A DNA stretch of 64,000 nt, from contig BEIJ01000004.1 in the NCBI GenBank assembly GCA_002923375.1, positions 62,001-126,000 of the forward strand. Reading direction: 5' to 3'. A model generated the notes under the pieces. The model did no database searches. It saw only the letters and a list, made by a program, of their open reading frames with translations, and was not told where the DNA came from. Source of the stretch: a bacterium HR33 (GTDB taxonomy: Bacteria > Gemmatimonadota > Gemmatimonadetes > Gemmatimonadales > GWC2-71-9). The position numbers and the translations under genes are program-made. Shown piece by piece: positions 36,267-45,875 of this stretch (position 1 is the stretch's first letter; every line of letters starts with the position of its first letter).

Positions 36267-38248
36267 GCCTCTGCCGGCTTGGCCGGCGGGGTCCCCAGTA
36301 CCGGCCCCACCTTGGGAGCCCGCACCTTCTCGGCCTCCGGCTGAGCAGCGCTCTGGCCGGCAGCCGCCGCTCCAGCCGGAGCTCGCGCCGGCAACTCTTT
36401 GCCCGCAGCGATCAGCTCTATCTCCTCCCGGTCCAAAGTCTCCCGCTCCAGCAGAGCACGCGCCATCCGGTGCAGCGTCTCCATGTCGCCCTCCAGAATG
36501 TTCCGAGCCCGCTGGTAGGCGTCCTGAAGAATCCGCTTTACTTCGGCGTCGACCAACTCCGCAGTTTTCTCCGAAACCTCGCGCCGCTGGGTGATCTCCC
36601 TGCCCAGGAAGATCTGCTGCTCCCGATCGCCCACCGCTATCGGCCCCACCACTTCGCTCATGCCGAACTGCGTCACCATCCTCCTGGCCATCTCCGTGGC
36701 CTGCTCGATGTCTTGAGCTGCACCGGTAGTGATCTTGTCGGGCCCAAAAACGAGCTCCTCGGCTACTCGCCCCCCATAGGCCATGGCCAGCCGCCCCAGG
36801 ATGTACTCCTTGGTGTAGTTGTGCCGATCCTCCTCCGGCAGGGAGAAGGTGATCCCCAGCGCCCGTCCCCGCGGAACTATGGTCACCTTGTGCACCGGAT
36901 CGAGACCGGGAATCCTCACGCTGACCAGAGCATGACCCGCCTCATGGTAAGCCGTCAGGCGCCGCTCCTCCTCGGACAACACCAGACTCTTCCGCTCTAT
37001 CCCCAGCATCACCTTGTCCTTGGCGTCCTCGAAATCCTGCATGTCCACCTTGGACTTGTTCCTGCGCGCCGCCAGGAGAGCCGCCTCGTTCACGATGTTG
37101 GCCAGATCCGCCCCCGCCAGTCCCGGCGTCGCCCGGGCGATCACGTCCAGCCGCACATCGTCCGCAAGAGGGATCCTGCGAGCGTGGACCCTGAGTATCG
37201 CCTCCCGGCCCCTGACATCGGGCATATCCACCACAATCTGCCGGTCGAACCTGCCAGGTCTCAGAAGCGCGGGATCCAAGACATCGGGACGGTTGGTGGC
37301 CGCGATCAGTATTACTCCTTCGTTGGACTCGAACCCGTCCATCTCCACCAGCAATTGGTTCAGCGTCTGCTCCCGCTCATCATGACCGCCCCCCAAGCCG
37401 GCTCCCCGGTGGCGGCCTACGGCGTCAATCTCGTCGATGAAGATGATACAGGGAGCGTGCGCCTTGCCCGTGTCGAACAGGTCCCGAACTCTGGCCGCAC
37501 CAACTCCTACGAACATCTCCACGAAGTCCGAACCAGACATGGAGAAAAAGGGCCTGCCCGCCTCTCCGGCCACAGCCCGGGCCAGCAGTGTCTTCCCGGT
37601 CCCGGGAGGCCCTACCAGCAGCACACCCTTCGGCAACCTCCCGCCGAGACGCTGGAACTTTTGGGGATCGCGGAGAAACTCGATGATCTCTTGAAGCTCG
37701 ACCTTGGCTTCATCGCATCCCGCCACATCGTTGAAGGTCACTTTGGGAGTCTCTGCCGTCAGAGGCTTGGCCCGGGATTTGCCGAAGGCGAAAGCTCGGT
37801 TGCCCCCCTGCTGTACCTGGCGGAAGAAAAACAGCCACAGCCCGATGAGAACCATCCAGGGAAGCAGCTGGAGGAACACCGCTCCAATCGAGGGCTTCGG
37901 CTCCTTGGCCTCGATGATAACGCCCTTGGACTCCAGGCGCTGAATCAAACCTTCCGAATTCTCAATCGGGAGGAGTACGTTGAAGTGGGTGGCTGCAACC
38001 CCGTCGATCGTGACCGCTCGCTTGAACTGCCCTTCGACGAACCGCCCGCTGGTGATTTCCACCCGAGAGATGTTGTCGTTGTCGAGCTCCCGGCTGAAGA
38101 TCGAGTAGCTGATCTTCACCTGATCGCGCCGGGCGGAGCTCACCATCTGATAGAAGGCGATCGACAGCAGGGCGATCAGCAGCCAGAAGACCATACTCTT
38201 GCTGATCGTCCCGAAATTGACCTTTTTGGGTGGAAGTCCGTCAGCCAT
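36263..38248 (-). CDS. ftsH: ATP-dependent zinc metalloprotease FtsH
   Basis: A 661-residue inner-membrane AAA+ protease that degrades unassembled membrane proteins and regulators. Two transmembrane helices (about 18-36 and 127-146) enclose a periplasmic domain. The AAA+ domain has [17 protein letters not shown] and the second region of homology; the zinc protease site HEAGH is near residue 435. The tail is Ala/Pro-rich ([15 protein letters not shown]). It begins the ftsH-folP-cdaA-DUF2723 operon, 12 bases after tilS. Confidence 0.97.
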   Translation of the reverse strand: MADGLPPKKVNFGTISKSMVFWLLIALLSIAFYQMVSSARRDQVKISYSIFSRELDNDNISRVEITSGRFVEGQFKRAVTIDGVAATHFNVLLPIENSEGLIQRLESKGVIIEAKEPKPSIGAVFLQLLPWMVLIGLWLFFFRQVQQGGNRAFAFGKSRAKPLTAETPKVTFNDVAGCDEAKVELQEIIEFLRDPQKFQRLGGRLPKGVLLVGPPGTGKTLLARAVAGEAGRPFFSMSGSDFVEMFVGVGAARVRDLFDTGKAHAPCIIFIDEIDAVGRHRGAGLGGGHDEREQTLNQLLVEMDGFESNEGVILIAATNRPDVLDPALLRPGRFDRQIVVDMPDVRGREAILRVHARRIPLADDVRLDVIARATPGLAGADLANIVNEAALLAARRNKSKVDMQDFEDAKDKVMLGIERKSLVLSEEERRLTAYHEAGHALVSVRIPGLDPVHKVTIVPRGRALGITFSLPEEDRHNYTKEYILGRLAMAYGGRVAEELVFGPDKITTGAAQDIEQATEMARRMVTQFGMSEVVGPIAVGDREQQIFLGREITQRREVSEKTAELVDAEVKRILQDAYQRARNILEGDMETLHRMARALLERETLDREEIELIAAGKELPARAPAGAAAAGQSAAQPEAEKVRAPKVGPVLGTPPAKPAEA

Positions 38249-38260
38249 AGCTACAGGGAA

Positions 38261-39667
38261 TCATACTACATCCGGCCCGTCTAGCCTAGCCGCCGGCTCC
38301 TGGACCGCAGCTGACCGCACTTCCAGCCTGGTAGCCCTGGTCCCCTCCGCAGGCACCTCCGCTTGGGAGCGGCAGACGCCGGGCAGCCATAGAATCTCGG
38401 ACCCCCGCATTACCACGGGGTAACCCCGCCTCCGGAACCGCGGAACGCGGGCCTCCATTAGCAAGCGGCGAACCTTCCGATGTCCCACCCCGCCCAACGG
38501 TACCATCGCGTCGCCCGGCCGGGGAGCCCGGACTATCCCCGCACCGGGCGTAACCCAGGTAGCCATCCCGCCTCTCGTTACCTTGCCCGCGGTGTCCGGT
38601 CGCCAGCTGAGCACCCATTCTCCCCACGCGACTTCCCCTGCAGGAGTCTCCCCCCAGACCACCGGTTCCGGGGGGACCTCGATGCATTCAGCCTTGCGGA
38701 GCCGCAGGCGATCGAAACAGCGTTCCACTACCCACCCTGAACCCAGCTCCAGCAGCTTCCCACTGGAAGCCGCCCGTGCGAAGGCCAAGGCCTTGAGGCT
38801 CCGGCGTGGGCCTATAACCACTCCCACCTCCCGCGCTGCGGCCCTCAGAATCGCAGCACCCAATTCCCTCGGCAGCTGCACGATGGCTTCCCGAGCCAGT
38901 TCAATTCCGCCGCGATAAACCCGCACCCGGAGATCGGGCAGCGCCCGCAAAACGGCGCTCCATGCCTTTTTCTCCGATTCCGCATGCCGGGCCAGGTCCA
39001 GCAGGCGCAATTCGACCTGTTCCCCGAACCGCGCTTTGAGAAACGGCAGCAGCTCGAGCCGGACCCAAACGCGATCATGCCGGCGATCCAGGTTGGCGGG
39101 GTCCTCGTAGATCGGCGGACCAGCACCGGATCCCTCAAACCGCTCCTCGAGCCACTCCCTCAACTCACTGCGCCGAAAGGGGAGCAAGGGCCGCACCAGC
39201 CCTCCCGGTCCGGCTGGGGCGATACCCGCCAACCCTGCAAGCCCGCTGCCCCTCAGGATTCGCCACAGAACGGTTTCGATCTGATCGTCGGCATGGTGGG
39301 CGGTCGCCAGGTATCGAGCCTCGACCTCCTGTTGCATCTCCCTTAAGGCCCTATAGCGGGCCCGCCGAGCCTTGGTCTCCGAGGCCTGAGCCCCAAGGTT
39401 CAAGGTCCGAAGGGTGAAAGGGACCCCGTAGCTTCGGGCCAGGTCGGCAACTTGCGCCGCTACCCGATCGCTGCCGGGCACGATTCCATGATCCACGTGC
39501 CCCACCACCAACTTCAAACCCAGGGCTCCAGCCGCGTGATGACAAAGGTCCAGCAGCGCCACCGAATCGGAGCCCCCGCTCACCGCGAGGAGTACGGTAC
39601 CGGGTTCCGGAAAGAGCGGGACGGCGCGAACGTGCTCTATGAACCTCGCCAACAGATCGCGCGGCAT
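38261..39667 (-). CDS. tilS: tRNA(Ile)-lysidine synthase
   Basis: A 468-residue N-type ATP pyrophosphatase with the SGGSDS loop (about 30-35), GHVDHG and ATAHHADDQIETVLWRILRG. It converts C34 of tRNA-Ile(CAU) to lysidine, which switches decoding to AUA. The C-terminal substrate-binding region ends in HRKVRRLLMEARVPRFRRR and ILWLPGV. Because it implies a CAT-anticodon tRNA-Ile somewhere in the genome, it bears on the identity of the tRNA at 60373. Confidence 0.95.
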   Translation of the reverse strand: MPRDLLARFIEHVRAVPLFPEPGTVLLAVSGGSDSVALLDLCHHAAGALGLKLVVGHVDHGIVPGSDRVAAQVADLARSYGVPFTLRTLNLGAQASETKARRARYRALREMQQEVEARYLATAHHADDQIETVLWRILRGSGLAGLAGIAPAGPGGLVRPLLPFRRSELREWLEERFEGSGAGPPIYEDPANLDRRHDRVWVRLELLPFLKARFGEQVELRLLDLARHAESEKKAWSAVLRALPDLRVRVYRGGIELAREAIVQLPRELGAAILRAAAREVGVVIGPRRSLKALAFARAASSGKLLELGSGWVVERCFDRLRLRKAECIEVPPEPVVWGETPAGEVAWGEWVLSWRPDTAGKVTRGGMATWVTPGAGIVRAPRPGDAMVPLGGVGHRKVRRLLMEARVPRFRRRGYPVVMRGSEILWLPGVCRSQAEVPAEGTRATRLEVRSAAVQEPAARLDGPDVV

Positions 39668-39706
39668 AGCAGGTAAAGTAAGCAGACCTGCGGCTCCGGC
39701 GCCGCC

Positions 39707-42355
39707 CTAGCTATCCCTGGTCCCCGCTATAAACCGGGACACCCCGCCCGGATCCCCCGGGGGGCACAAGAGCGAACCCTGAGCCCGGTGGCACTTGAGC
39801 TTCTTCAGGAATGCCAGCTGGCTTTCGGTCTCCACCCCCTCGGCGATGACTTGCACCTTGAGGTGTCCGGCCAGGGTCATGATCGTGCGCACTATGTCCT
39901 TGGCTTCGGCCTCGGTGTCCAGGTTTTGGATGAAGGAGCTGTCGATCTTCAGCGCCGCTACCGGAAATTGGTGCAGGATCGAAAACGAGGAGTAGCCCGT
40001 GCCGAAGTCGTCGATATAGATCTCGACACCCAAGTCGGCCAGCTCCCTGAGAGTGCCTATCCCCGCCTCTGCGTGGTCCATGATGACCCGCTCGGTAATT
40101 TCCAGCTTGAGCAGCCGGGGATCGACGCCAGTTCGCGAGAGCAGTTCTTTCAACCTTTTTGCCAAATGCGGCTGGCCGAATTGCCGGGAGGAAAAGTTTA
40201 CCGACACCCCTACCGGCTGATCCGGTCCGAAGTACTCGGTCCACGCCTTGGCCTGCCGCAGGGCTTCCTCCACCACCCATTCGCCCAGGGGAAGCAGGAG
40301 GCCAGCCTCGTCGGCCACGTGGATGAACTCCTCGGGAGCGACCAGCCCTTTCTCCGGGTGCTGCCAGCGCAGCAAGGCCTCGCAAACGTGAGTCTGGCCG
40401 TCTCCCAGGCAGACTATCGGCTGGTAGAGGAGCCGGAAGGAGCGTTGCTCCAGCGCGCGGCGCAACTCGGTCTCGAGTTGCAGCAGGTGTACCGCACGGG
40501 TGTGCATCTCGGGATCGAAGACCTCGTGCCTAGCTTTTCCCTTGGCCTTGGCCCGATACATGGCGGTATCCGCGTCGCGCAGGATGTGGTCCGGTTCGCT
40601 GTAACCCGTGGCGCTCAGGGCGATACCGATGCTGACCGAGGTGTAGACCTCGTGGCCGTCCAGAATGAACGGCGCCTTCAGCTCCTGGTGAATGCGCTCG
40701 GCTACTCTGGTAGCGTCGCTGGGGTCGTCGATGTCCTCCAGCAAGACGGTAAACTCGTCTCCGCCCAAGCGAGCCACTGTATCCTCCGGTCTGAGACACC
40801 GGGCGAGGCGACCGGCTATTTCCACCAGCAGCCGGTCTCCCAGTACGTGCCCCAAGCTGTCGTTGATCACCTTGAAGCGGTCGAGGTCCAAGAAGAGCAC
40901 GGCGAAGCGATATCCCTTTCGCCGCTTGGAGCGCGCCAGCGCTCGTGCCAGCAAATCCATGAAAAGCGCCCGGTTGGGAAGACCGGTAAGCACATCGTGC
41001 ACCGCCTCGTGCATCAGGCGCTCTTCGGCCATCTTTCGGGCGGTGATGTCCGTTTGCGATCCGGCCATCCGGTAGGCTCGCCCCTCCGAATTTCGCACCA
41101 CCAGACCGCGGCACAGCATCCACCGGAAGGTTCCGTCCCGGCAGCGGATCCGGTATTCGGTCTCGAAGTTCGACGAGCTTCCTTCGAGGTGGGCCCGTAT
41201 CGCGGCTCGGACCCGCTCCACATCCGAGCGGTGAATCCGGCCCAGCCATTCTTCCGGAGAATCCCCCAGTTCCTCGTCGGCGTAGCCCAGCATCGCTTTC
41301 CAGCGGGGCGAGTAGTAAATCCGGTTGGAGTCGAGATCCCAGTCCCAAAGCCCATCGTTGGCTCCGCGGGCGGCCAGAGCGTAGCGCTCTTCGCTGGCGC
41401 GCAACGCCGCCTCCGCCCGGCGCCTCTCGGTAACGTCCCGAAAGCTCCAGACCCTTCCCACGATCTGCCCGCCTACGCGCTGTGGCTGAGAGTACCGCTC
41501 AAAGACCCGCCCGTCCTTGAACTCCAGTATGTCGAAACTCTCCGCCTCCGGATTGCGGTACAGCTCCCGGACACGCCTGAGAAACAGCTCAGGGTCTTGC
41601 AACTGATCCAAAACGAACTCCAGGGCGCGGTCGTCCTCACCTGAAGCCAGAACAGTCTCGGGGATGCCCCACATCTCGGCGAACTTCCGATTGTAGGTAA
41701 CGATCTTACCCGCCCGGTCCACCACCAGGATCCCGTCGGCGGTGGAGTCGAGAGTGGCTCGCAGCAGGGACAGCGATCTCTCAAGTTGCGCCTCAGCATG
41801 TTTGCGGGCGCTGATGTCACGGTACATCCCATAGACCGCCACCTGCCCGCCACCAACACGAATGGGGGTTCCCAAAATGGAGACGTGCACCAGTGAGCCG
41901 TCTTTGCGGCGGCGTACGGTTTCGTGGGCCACCCTCTCCCCTTCGGCAACCCTCCGAGTCAGAGAAGCAGCCTCGTCCTGATGCTCGCCCGGCGCGATCA
42001 GAGGATCGAGCTGGCGGCCGATCACCTCTTCTCTTTCGTAGCCGAACAGCCGAGTGAACTCCCGGTTAACCCTAAGGATGCGGCCCTCGTTGTCCAGCAG
42101 CACCACCGCGGCCGGCGCACCTTCGAAGAGCTGCTCGAGGTATGCGGACTCACGCTCCCGCTCGGTACTGGCTTCCCGGTACTCGCCCAAGACCCGCCCG
42201 TAAAAGACCACGGCCAAGAGCGCCACCACGCTCACCAGTAAAGCCGGCACCGGAGTCAGCTCGGCATATCCCAGGGACAGCACCGTCTCGCTTAGGACCA
42301 TGAAGGCGAGTAGCGCACAGAGCGACGCCACCCGCCAGTCGCGAAACCGCTTCAA
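39707..42355 (-). CDS. Membrane PAS-GGDEF-EAL c-di-GMP protein (start uncertain)
   Basis: 882 residues from the first standard start, TTG at 42355. Two or more transmembrane helices at the N-terminus, three PAS domains (about 75-185, 190-310, 320-440), GGDEF (GGDEF motif intact near residue 530, with an RPED inhibitory-site pattern five residues before it) and EAL (EALLRW near 656, later DDFGTGYSS). Both synthesis and breakdown of c-di-GMP are possible. In-frame residues upstream ([20 protein letters not shown]) continue the membrane domain, so the real start is probably about 42421, where the codon is ACG eight bases after GGGAG. Confidence 0.92.
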   Translation of the reverse strand: MKRFRDWRVASLCALLAFMVLSETVLSLGYAELTPVPALLVSVVALLAVVFYGRVLGEYREASTERERESAYLEQLFEGAPAAVVLLDNEGRILRVNREFTRLFGYEREEVIGRQLDPLIAPGEHQDEAASLTRRVAEGERVAHETVRRRKDGSLVHVSILGTPIRVGGGQVAVYGMYRDISARKHAEAQLERSLSLLRATLDSTADGILVVDRAGKIVTYNRKFAEMWGIPETVLASGEDDRALEFVLDQLQDPELFLRRVRELYRNPEAESFDILEFKDGRVFERYSQPQRVGGQIVGRVWSFRDVTERRRAEAALRASEERYALAARGANDGLWDWDLDSNRIYYSPRWKAMLGYADEELGDSPEEWLGRIHRSDVERVRAAIRAHLEGSSSNFETEYRIRCRDGTFRWMLCRGLVVRNSEGRAYRMAGSQTDITARKMAEERLMHEAVHDVLTGLPNRALFMDLLARALARSKRRKGYRFAVLFLDLDRFKVINDSLGHVLGDRLLVEIAGRLARCLRPEDTVARLGGDEFTVLLEDIDDPSDATRVAERIHQELKAPFILDGHEVYTSVSIGIALSATGYSEPDHILRDADTAMYRAKAKGKARHEVFDPEMHTRAVHLLQLETELRRALEQRSFRLLYQPIVCLGDGQTHVCEALLRWQHPEKGLVAPEEFIHVADEAGLLLPLGEWVVEEALRQAKAWTEYFGPDQPVGVSVNFSSRQFGQPHLAKRLKELLSRTGVDPRLLKLEITERVIMDHAEAGIGTLRELADLGVEIYIDDFGTGYSSFSILHQFPVAALKIDSSFIQNLDTEAEAKDIVRTIMTLAGHLKVQVIAEGVETESQLAFLKKLKCHRAQGSLLCPPGDPGGVSRFIAGTRDS

Positions 42356-42421
42356 CAGCCAGAGCGACCAGGCCAGAGCGGCAAGCCGAATCAGAACGGA
42401 TACGGTGTGTACCAGGTTCGT

Positions 42422-42694
42422 AGGACTAACTCCCGCCTGACCTCAGGGTTACAGAGTCCGAAACCGGCCGCCACCTCGGACTGCGGCGTCCCCAACGCGA
42501 AGGGCCCGAAGCTCACCAGACCGGTGAGTAATGTGATCGCCAGTCAATCCGCGCGCCAGCGGCACCCGGGTATGCAACCCAGCCCGTCTCTCCAAAGAGC
42601 CTCCATGCGGGTATCCAGAAAAGTATCCAGAACGGCGCGTCCAACAGCCGCCCCCCGCGGGAACGTCCCGCCGGATCCGGGCGTTGCTTTGTCG
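42422..42694. other. Divergent intergenic region
   Basis: Space between the GGDEF-EAL gene (minus) and the DUF3179 gene (plus). Both promoters should be here. I see no clear -10/-35 pair, hairpin or repeat. The plus frame is open throughout, so a longer N-terminus for the DUF3179 protein cannot be excluded. Confidence 0.4.
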
Positions 42695-43843
42695 ATGAGG
42701 CTCAGACAGCTGGTTGCGGGAAGCGGACCTCGCATTACGGGGTTGTCGGTCGCGGTAGCCGCGCTCAACAGCTGCAACCTCACCTCGCCTTCAGGCGGCA
42801 ACGACCCGGCGTTCTCGGACGCACCAACGGGCATCTATTGCTCGGTCAAGCCTGAAGAAATCTACACCGGCGGTGTGGGGCTCGACGGTATCGTCTCCCT
42901 GGTCAACCCTCCGCTGGTACCGATCGATCACCCCGACGCCCGCTACATGGCGGAGTATGCAGCCACGGTGCCGAGCAATCCCGACGCTGTAGAGCCGCGA
43001 GTGGTAGCTCTGCTGATCGACGAGCTCGAGCTCGCGGTGCCGCTCAACATTCTGTGGTGGCACGAAATAGTTCACTTGGATGTCGCGGGCCGAAGGGTGG
43101 CGGTGACCTATTGCCCCCTCACCGGCAGCTCACTGGCCTTCGACGCCTCGAGCGCACCCACTCGCCGGTTTTTGGTTTCGGGGCTTCTGTTCCAAAACAA
43201 CCTTATAATGGCGGACGAGGAAACCGGTAGCCTGTGGCCTCAAATGTGCGCTCGGGCGGCACGGGGAGCACGCCAGGGCACCGAGCTGACTCCAATCCCC
43301 GTGGTGGAGATGAGCTGGGAGGCATGGAAAGCGCGGCACCCCCGCGGCCTCATAGTCGGCAGCCGCACCCAACGCCCGCGTGACTATGCGGTATATCCGT
43401 ATCCCTCGTATGAGAGGATCGATCTTGTACCCTTTCCCCTCTCTCGCCCCCTGGATCGTCGCCGGCCGCCCAAAGAAAGGGTATTCGGCGTTCCGCGGTC
43501 CGAAGGGGGCTTGGCGCTGCCCTTCGGGATTCTAGACAAGTCCCAAACCGCGGTGGCCTATGAAACGATAGGCTCGCAGCCGATAATCATACTGTGGGAC
43601 GCCGCAGCTCGGGCCGCCGCGGCCTTTTACCCGCGCACCCGGGACGGACAGCCGGTCGAGCTCAGACCCCACCAGCGCGGTTTCGTCGATTCCTCCACCG
43701 GTACCATCTGGGATGTGGAGGGCCGCGCCATCGCAGGTCCGCTGGAGGGGCAGAGGTTAGTTCCTTATGCCCAAGCCCACGTCGCCTACTGGTTCGCGTG
43801 GGCAGCTTTCCACCCGGCTACCCGAATCTGGAGTGCCGAATAG
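42695..43843 (+). CDS. DUF3179 lipoprotein
   Basis: A 382-residue DUF3179 protein. The central segment WWHEIVHLDVAGRRVAVTYC followed by PLTGSSLAFD is diagnostic, and FGVLYQNNL-like LLFQNNLIMADEETGSLWPQ follows. The start at 42695 gives a signal peptide ending in LNSC, a weak lipobox (Cys about 26); upstream ATGs at 42605 and 42575 are alternatives and no ribosome site is convincing. DUF3179 has no established function; the histidine and cysteine pattern invites a metal or thiol role. It converges on the lipoprotein gene at 43851 with a seven-base gap. Confidence 0.82.
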   Translation: MRLRQLVAGSGPRITGLSVAVAALNSCNLTSPSGGNDPAFSDAPTGIYCSVKPEEIYTGGVGLDGIVSLVNPPLVPIDHPDARYMAEYAATVPSNPDAVEPRVVALLIDELELAVPLNILWWHEIVHLDVAGRRVAVTYCPLTGSSLAFDASSAPTRRFLVSGLLFQNNLIMADEETGSLWPQMCARAARGARQGTELTPIPVVEMSWEAWKARHPRGLIVGSRTQRPRDYAVYPYPSYERIDLVPFPLSRPLDRRRPPKERVFGVPRSEGGLALPFGILDKSQTAVAYETIGSQPIIILWDAAARAAAAFYPRTRDGQPVELRPHQRGFVDSSTGTIWDVEGRAIAGPLEGQRLVPYAQAHVAYWFAWAAFHPATRIWSAE

Positions 43844-43850
43844 CGCGCTC

Positions 43851-44351
43851 TTACCAGCGGACTGTTGCCAGAGGGAGTATCCAACCGCGCAGGCTTTCAG
43901 GAGGTTCGTTCCCGGGATTGGGACGGGAGCCGGGGCCCCCTCCGGTAAAACTGCGCACCGCAACGAGGGTAACTGCAGCTGCACCTCCCGCCAGGAGAGA
44001 AAAGGTCTTGGTTTTGTCCAGCTCCCGGACGTCCACTCTTAGAACGTCCTCCGCGGCCAAGTCGAGCTGCTGATACAAAGGCCCCGCCCCGAACTCGACT
44101 GAGATGGGTACCGTGGGCACGAACAACGATACCACGCCGCCGTCCCGGGCTAGTACCGTACCCTGTACCACCCTTCCCTCCACACCCAACTGTCTGGCGC
44201 GCTCTTCCCCGGAGACGCTCAACAGCGCTCTCACCCTAGCACCTTCGGGCACGGTCTCCACGGTCGCGGGAACGTAGCGGTAGCAGCCTCCCGACACGAG
44301 CCATAGACACAACATCGAGACCGCCGAAGGGAAATGCAGGCCCCCTTTCAT
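43851..44351 (-). CDS. Small lipoprotein of unknown function
   Basis: 166 residues with a signal peptide and probable lipidated Cys23 (LVSGGCYRYVP). The mature part has short beta-like strands (VRALLSVSGEERARQ; GVVSLFVPTVPISVEF) and a late hydrophobic helix (FSLLAGGAAAVTLVAV). Strong ribosome site (GGGGGAGGAA). It lies beyond the terminator that follows susD, so it is probably a separate unit. No known family recognised. Confidence 0.75.
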   Translation of the reverse strand: MKGGLHFPSAVSMLCLWLVSGGCYRYVPATVETVPEGARVRALLSVSGEERARQLGVEGRVVQGTVLARDGGVVSLFVPTVPISVEFGAGPLYQQLDLAAEDVLRVDVRELDKTKTFSLLAGGAAAVTLVAVRSFTGGGPGSRPNPGNEPPESLRGWILPLATVRW

Positions 44352-44412
44352 TGCGGTATTCCTCCCCCTTGGCGCTCTAATTTAACGCCGGGTGGCTGTG
44401 GCCCAAACCCTG

Positions 44413-44445
44413 AAAAAAACCCGACCCGCCGGGTGGCGGATCGGG
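44413..44445 (-). terminator. Rho-independent terminator after susCD
   Basis: On the minus strand an 11-bp stem (CCCGATCCGCC / GGCGGGTCGGG, one T-G pair) with a four-base loop is followed by seven Ts. It lies 33 bases past the susD stop. Confidence 0.9.
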
Positions 44446-44477
44446 TACACTTACTGGAGAGCGCCTTTTGCTAAGCG

Positions 44478-45863
44478 CTATGAGCCTCCCAGATTGGGAT
44501 TGGTCCGCTTCTCGGTCCGAGAGATGGGCCAGCATAGACTGCGTTTGCTGGTATCCTCGGTACGCGTCAGCACGCCACCTTGGAGCAGGTAGACTCCGTC
44601 GAAGATCGCTCCCGGGGTATTGGCCGCGCGCCAACGCCTCAAGTCGCCTACCCTTCGAGCCTCGAGCCACAGCTCGTAAGCCCGCTCCGCTTTCAGGGCG
44701 GTCCAACCTTCGGTCAGATTCGCGGCGGTGATCAGCGGCAGACCCAGGTCCTGGCGTCGCTGATTCATGAAATTCAAAGCCGCCGTAAGGTCTCCCCTTA
44801 CCAACGCCTCCTCGGCCTGTATCAAGCGCATTTCCCAGCCGCTGGATAGGGTGATAGGGGCATCCGGAGTCTTGTACTTGTCCTGCGGGAACCAAGGTAC
44901 CCGCTGGTTCACCGAACACCCGTTGGGAGTGCACTCGGCGCCGAACTTCTGCACCGCGGCGTCGCCCCGCTGGGTAGTCATTCTCCAGGGTACTCTGGGA
45001 TCGCCGGTGTTCTGGAAGTAAGTCTCGTACCAGGTCGCCCACTGGGTATGGGCCCGATACGGCTGGTTGCCGTTGGCCCACATGATGTAGTTGTACTGGC
45101 TCTGGTCCTGGCTGGAATACGGTATCTGGTAGCGGAAGCTGTTGGGGATCTTGGCTGCTTCCGCTGCGGCCTGGGCCCAGGTGGAAGCGTTGTTGTTGTT
45201 CCAAGTGGCCAGGTTGGCCAGCACCGAGGCCAGTCCTGCGGTTGCAGCATTGGCCACGGTTGTACCGGTGCTCCCACCGGCATTGGTGGCGATCCTTATA
45301 GCCTCCCTGAACTGCTGTTCGGCTCGGGTGAAGTAATTGATGTGCGGCTCTCTCGGTCCTCCGTCGAAGACCGCCTCGCAGAAGTTTTCGCCCATGAGCC
45401 GGTTGGCATATCCCGCGAACAGATACGCCTGGGCGACCAAGATCGATTTGTCGAAGTCCGCCTTGGGCAGCACCCGCTGGAACCGCCGGATACCGTCCTC
45501 GGCGGTCCAGCGAGCCTGCTGGGCCCGGGCCCAGTCACCGTTGGCGTTTTCGTCGTCCACTTCACCGGCCTGGATCTGGGTCGGGATACCAAAGCTCCCG
45601 GTAGAGCCGGCGGGGTTGATCTCAAACGTCAGTGCACCCCCCCAGTACGCAATCTGGTCCAGCGCGTCCGCCAGATTGCGCCGCATGCCGTTAACCAAAG
45701 CGGGGTGGGCGCTGGTGCTGTCCAAAAACCCGTCTTGGATGGGACCCGGGTTGATCACCTCGAAGTTGCACGCGGAGATCCCCAATGTAGCAGCGGCTAC
45801 GACGGCGTATATGGACCCACCCGCGGCAGATCTATAGCGTTTCACGGTTCCCGATCTCTCCAT
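44478..45863 (-). CDS. SusD/RagB-family outer-membrane substrate-binding lipoprotein
   Basis: 461 residues. Signal peptide with lipobox LGISAC (Cys about 32), an N-terminal FEVINPGP segment typical of RagB/SusD proteins of this kind, TPR-like helices (AYLFAGYANRLMGENFCEAV; FREAIRIATNAGG) and a C-terminal segment with ERAYELWLEARRVGDLRRW. SusD-like lipoproteins lid the SusC channel and capture ligand at the cell surface. It follows susC by 12 bases and precedes a terminator. Peptide rather than glycan as ligand is inferred from the M14 peptidases upstream. Confidence 0.9.
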   Translation of the reverse strand: MERSGTVKRYRSAAGGSIYAVVAAATLGISACNFEVINPGPIQDGFLDSTSAHPALVNGMRRNLADALDQIAYWGGALTFEINPAGSTGSFGIPTQIQAGEVDDENANGDWARAQQARWTAEDGIRRFQRVLPKADFDKSILVAQAYLFAGYANRLMGENFCEAVFDGGPREPHINYFTRAEQQFREAIRIATNAGGSTGTTVANAATAGLASVLANLATWNNNNASTWAQAAAEAAKIPNSFRYQIPYSSQDQSQYNYIMWANGNQPYRAHTQWATWYETYFQNTGDPRVPWRMTTQRGDAAVQKFGAECTPNGCSVNQRVPWFPQDKYKTPDAPITLSSGWEMRLIQAEEALVRGDLTAALNFMNQRRQDLGLPLITAANLTEGWTALKAERAYELWLEARRVGDLRRWRAANTPGAIFDGVYLLQGGVLTRTEDTSKRSLCWPISRTEKRTNPNLGGS

Positions 45864-45875
45864 GACGCACCTCCC

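Noticed and set aside
36470-38284. Long plus-strand open frames opposite ftsH (also 39788-41644, 29082-30635, 47238-48449, 9131-10516)
   Set aside because: High GC keeps antisense frames open; their translations are low-complexity Arg/Pro/His/Gln-rich and lie fully opposite recognised genes.
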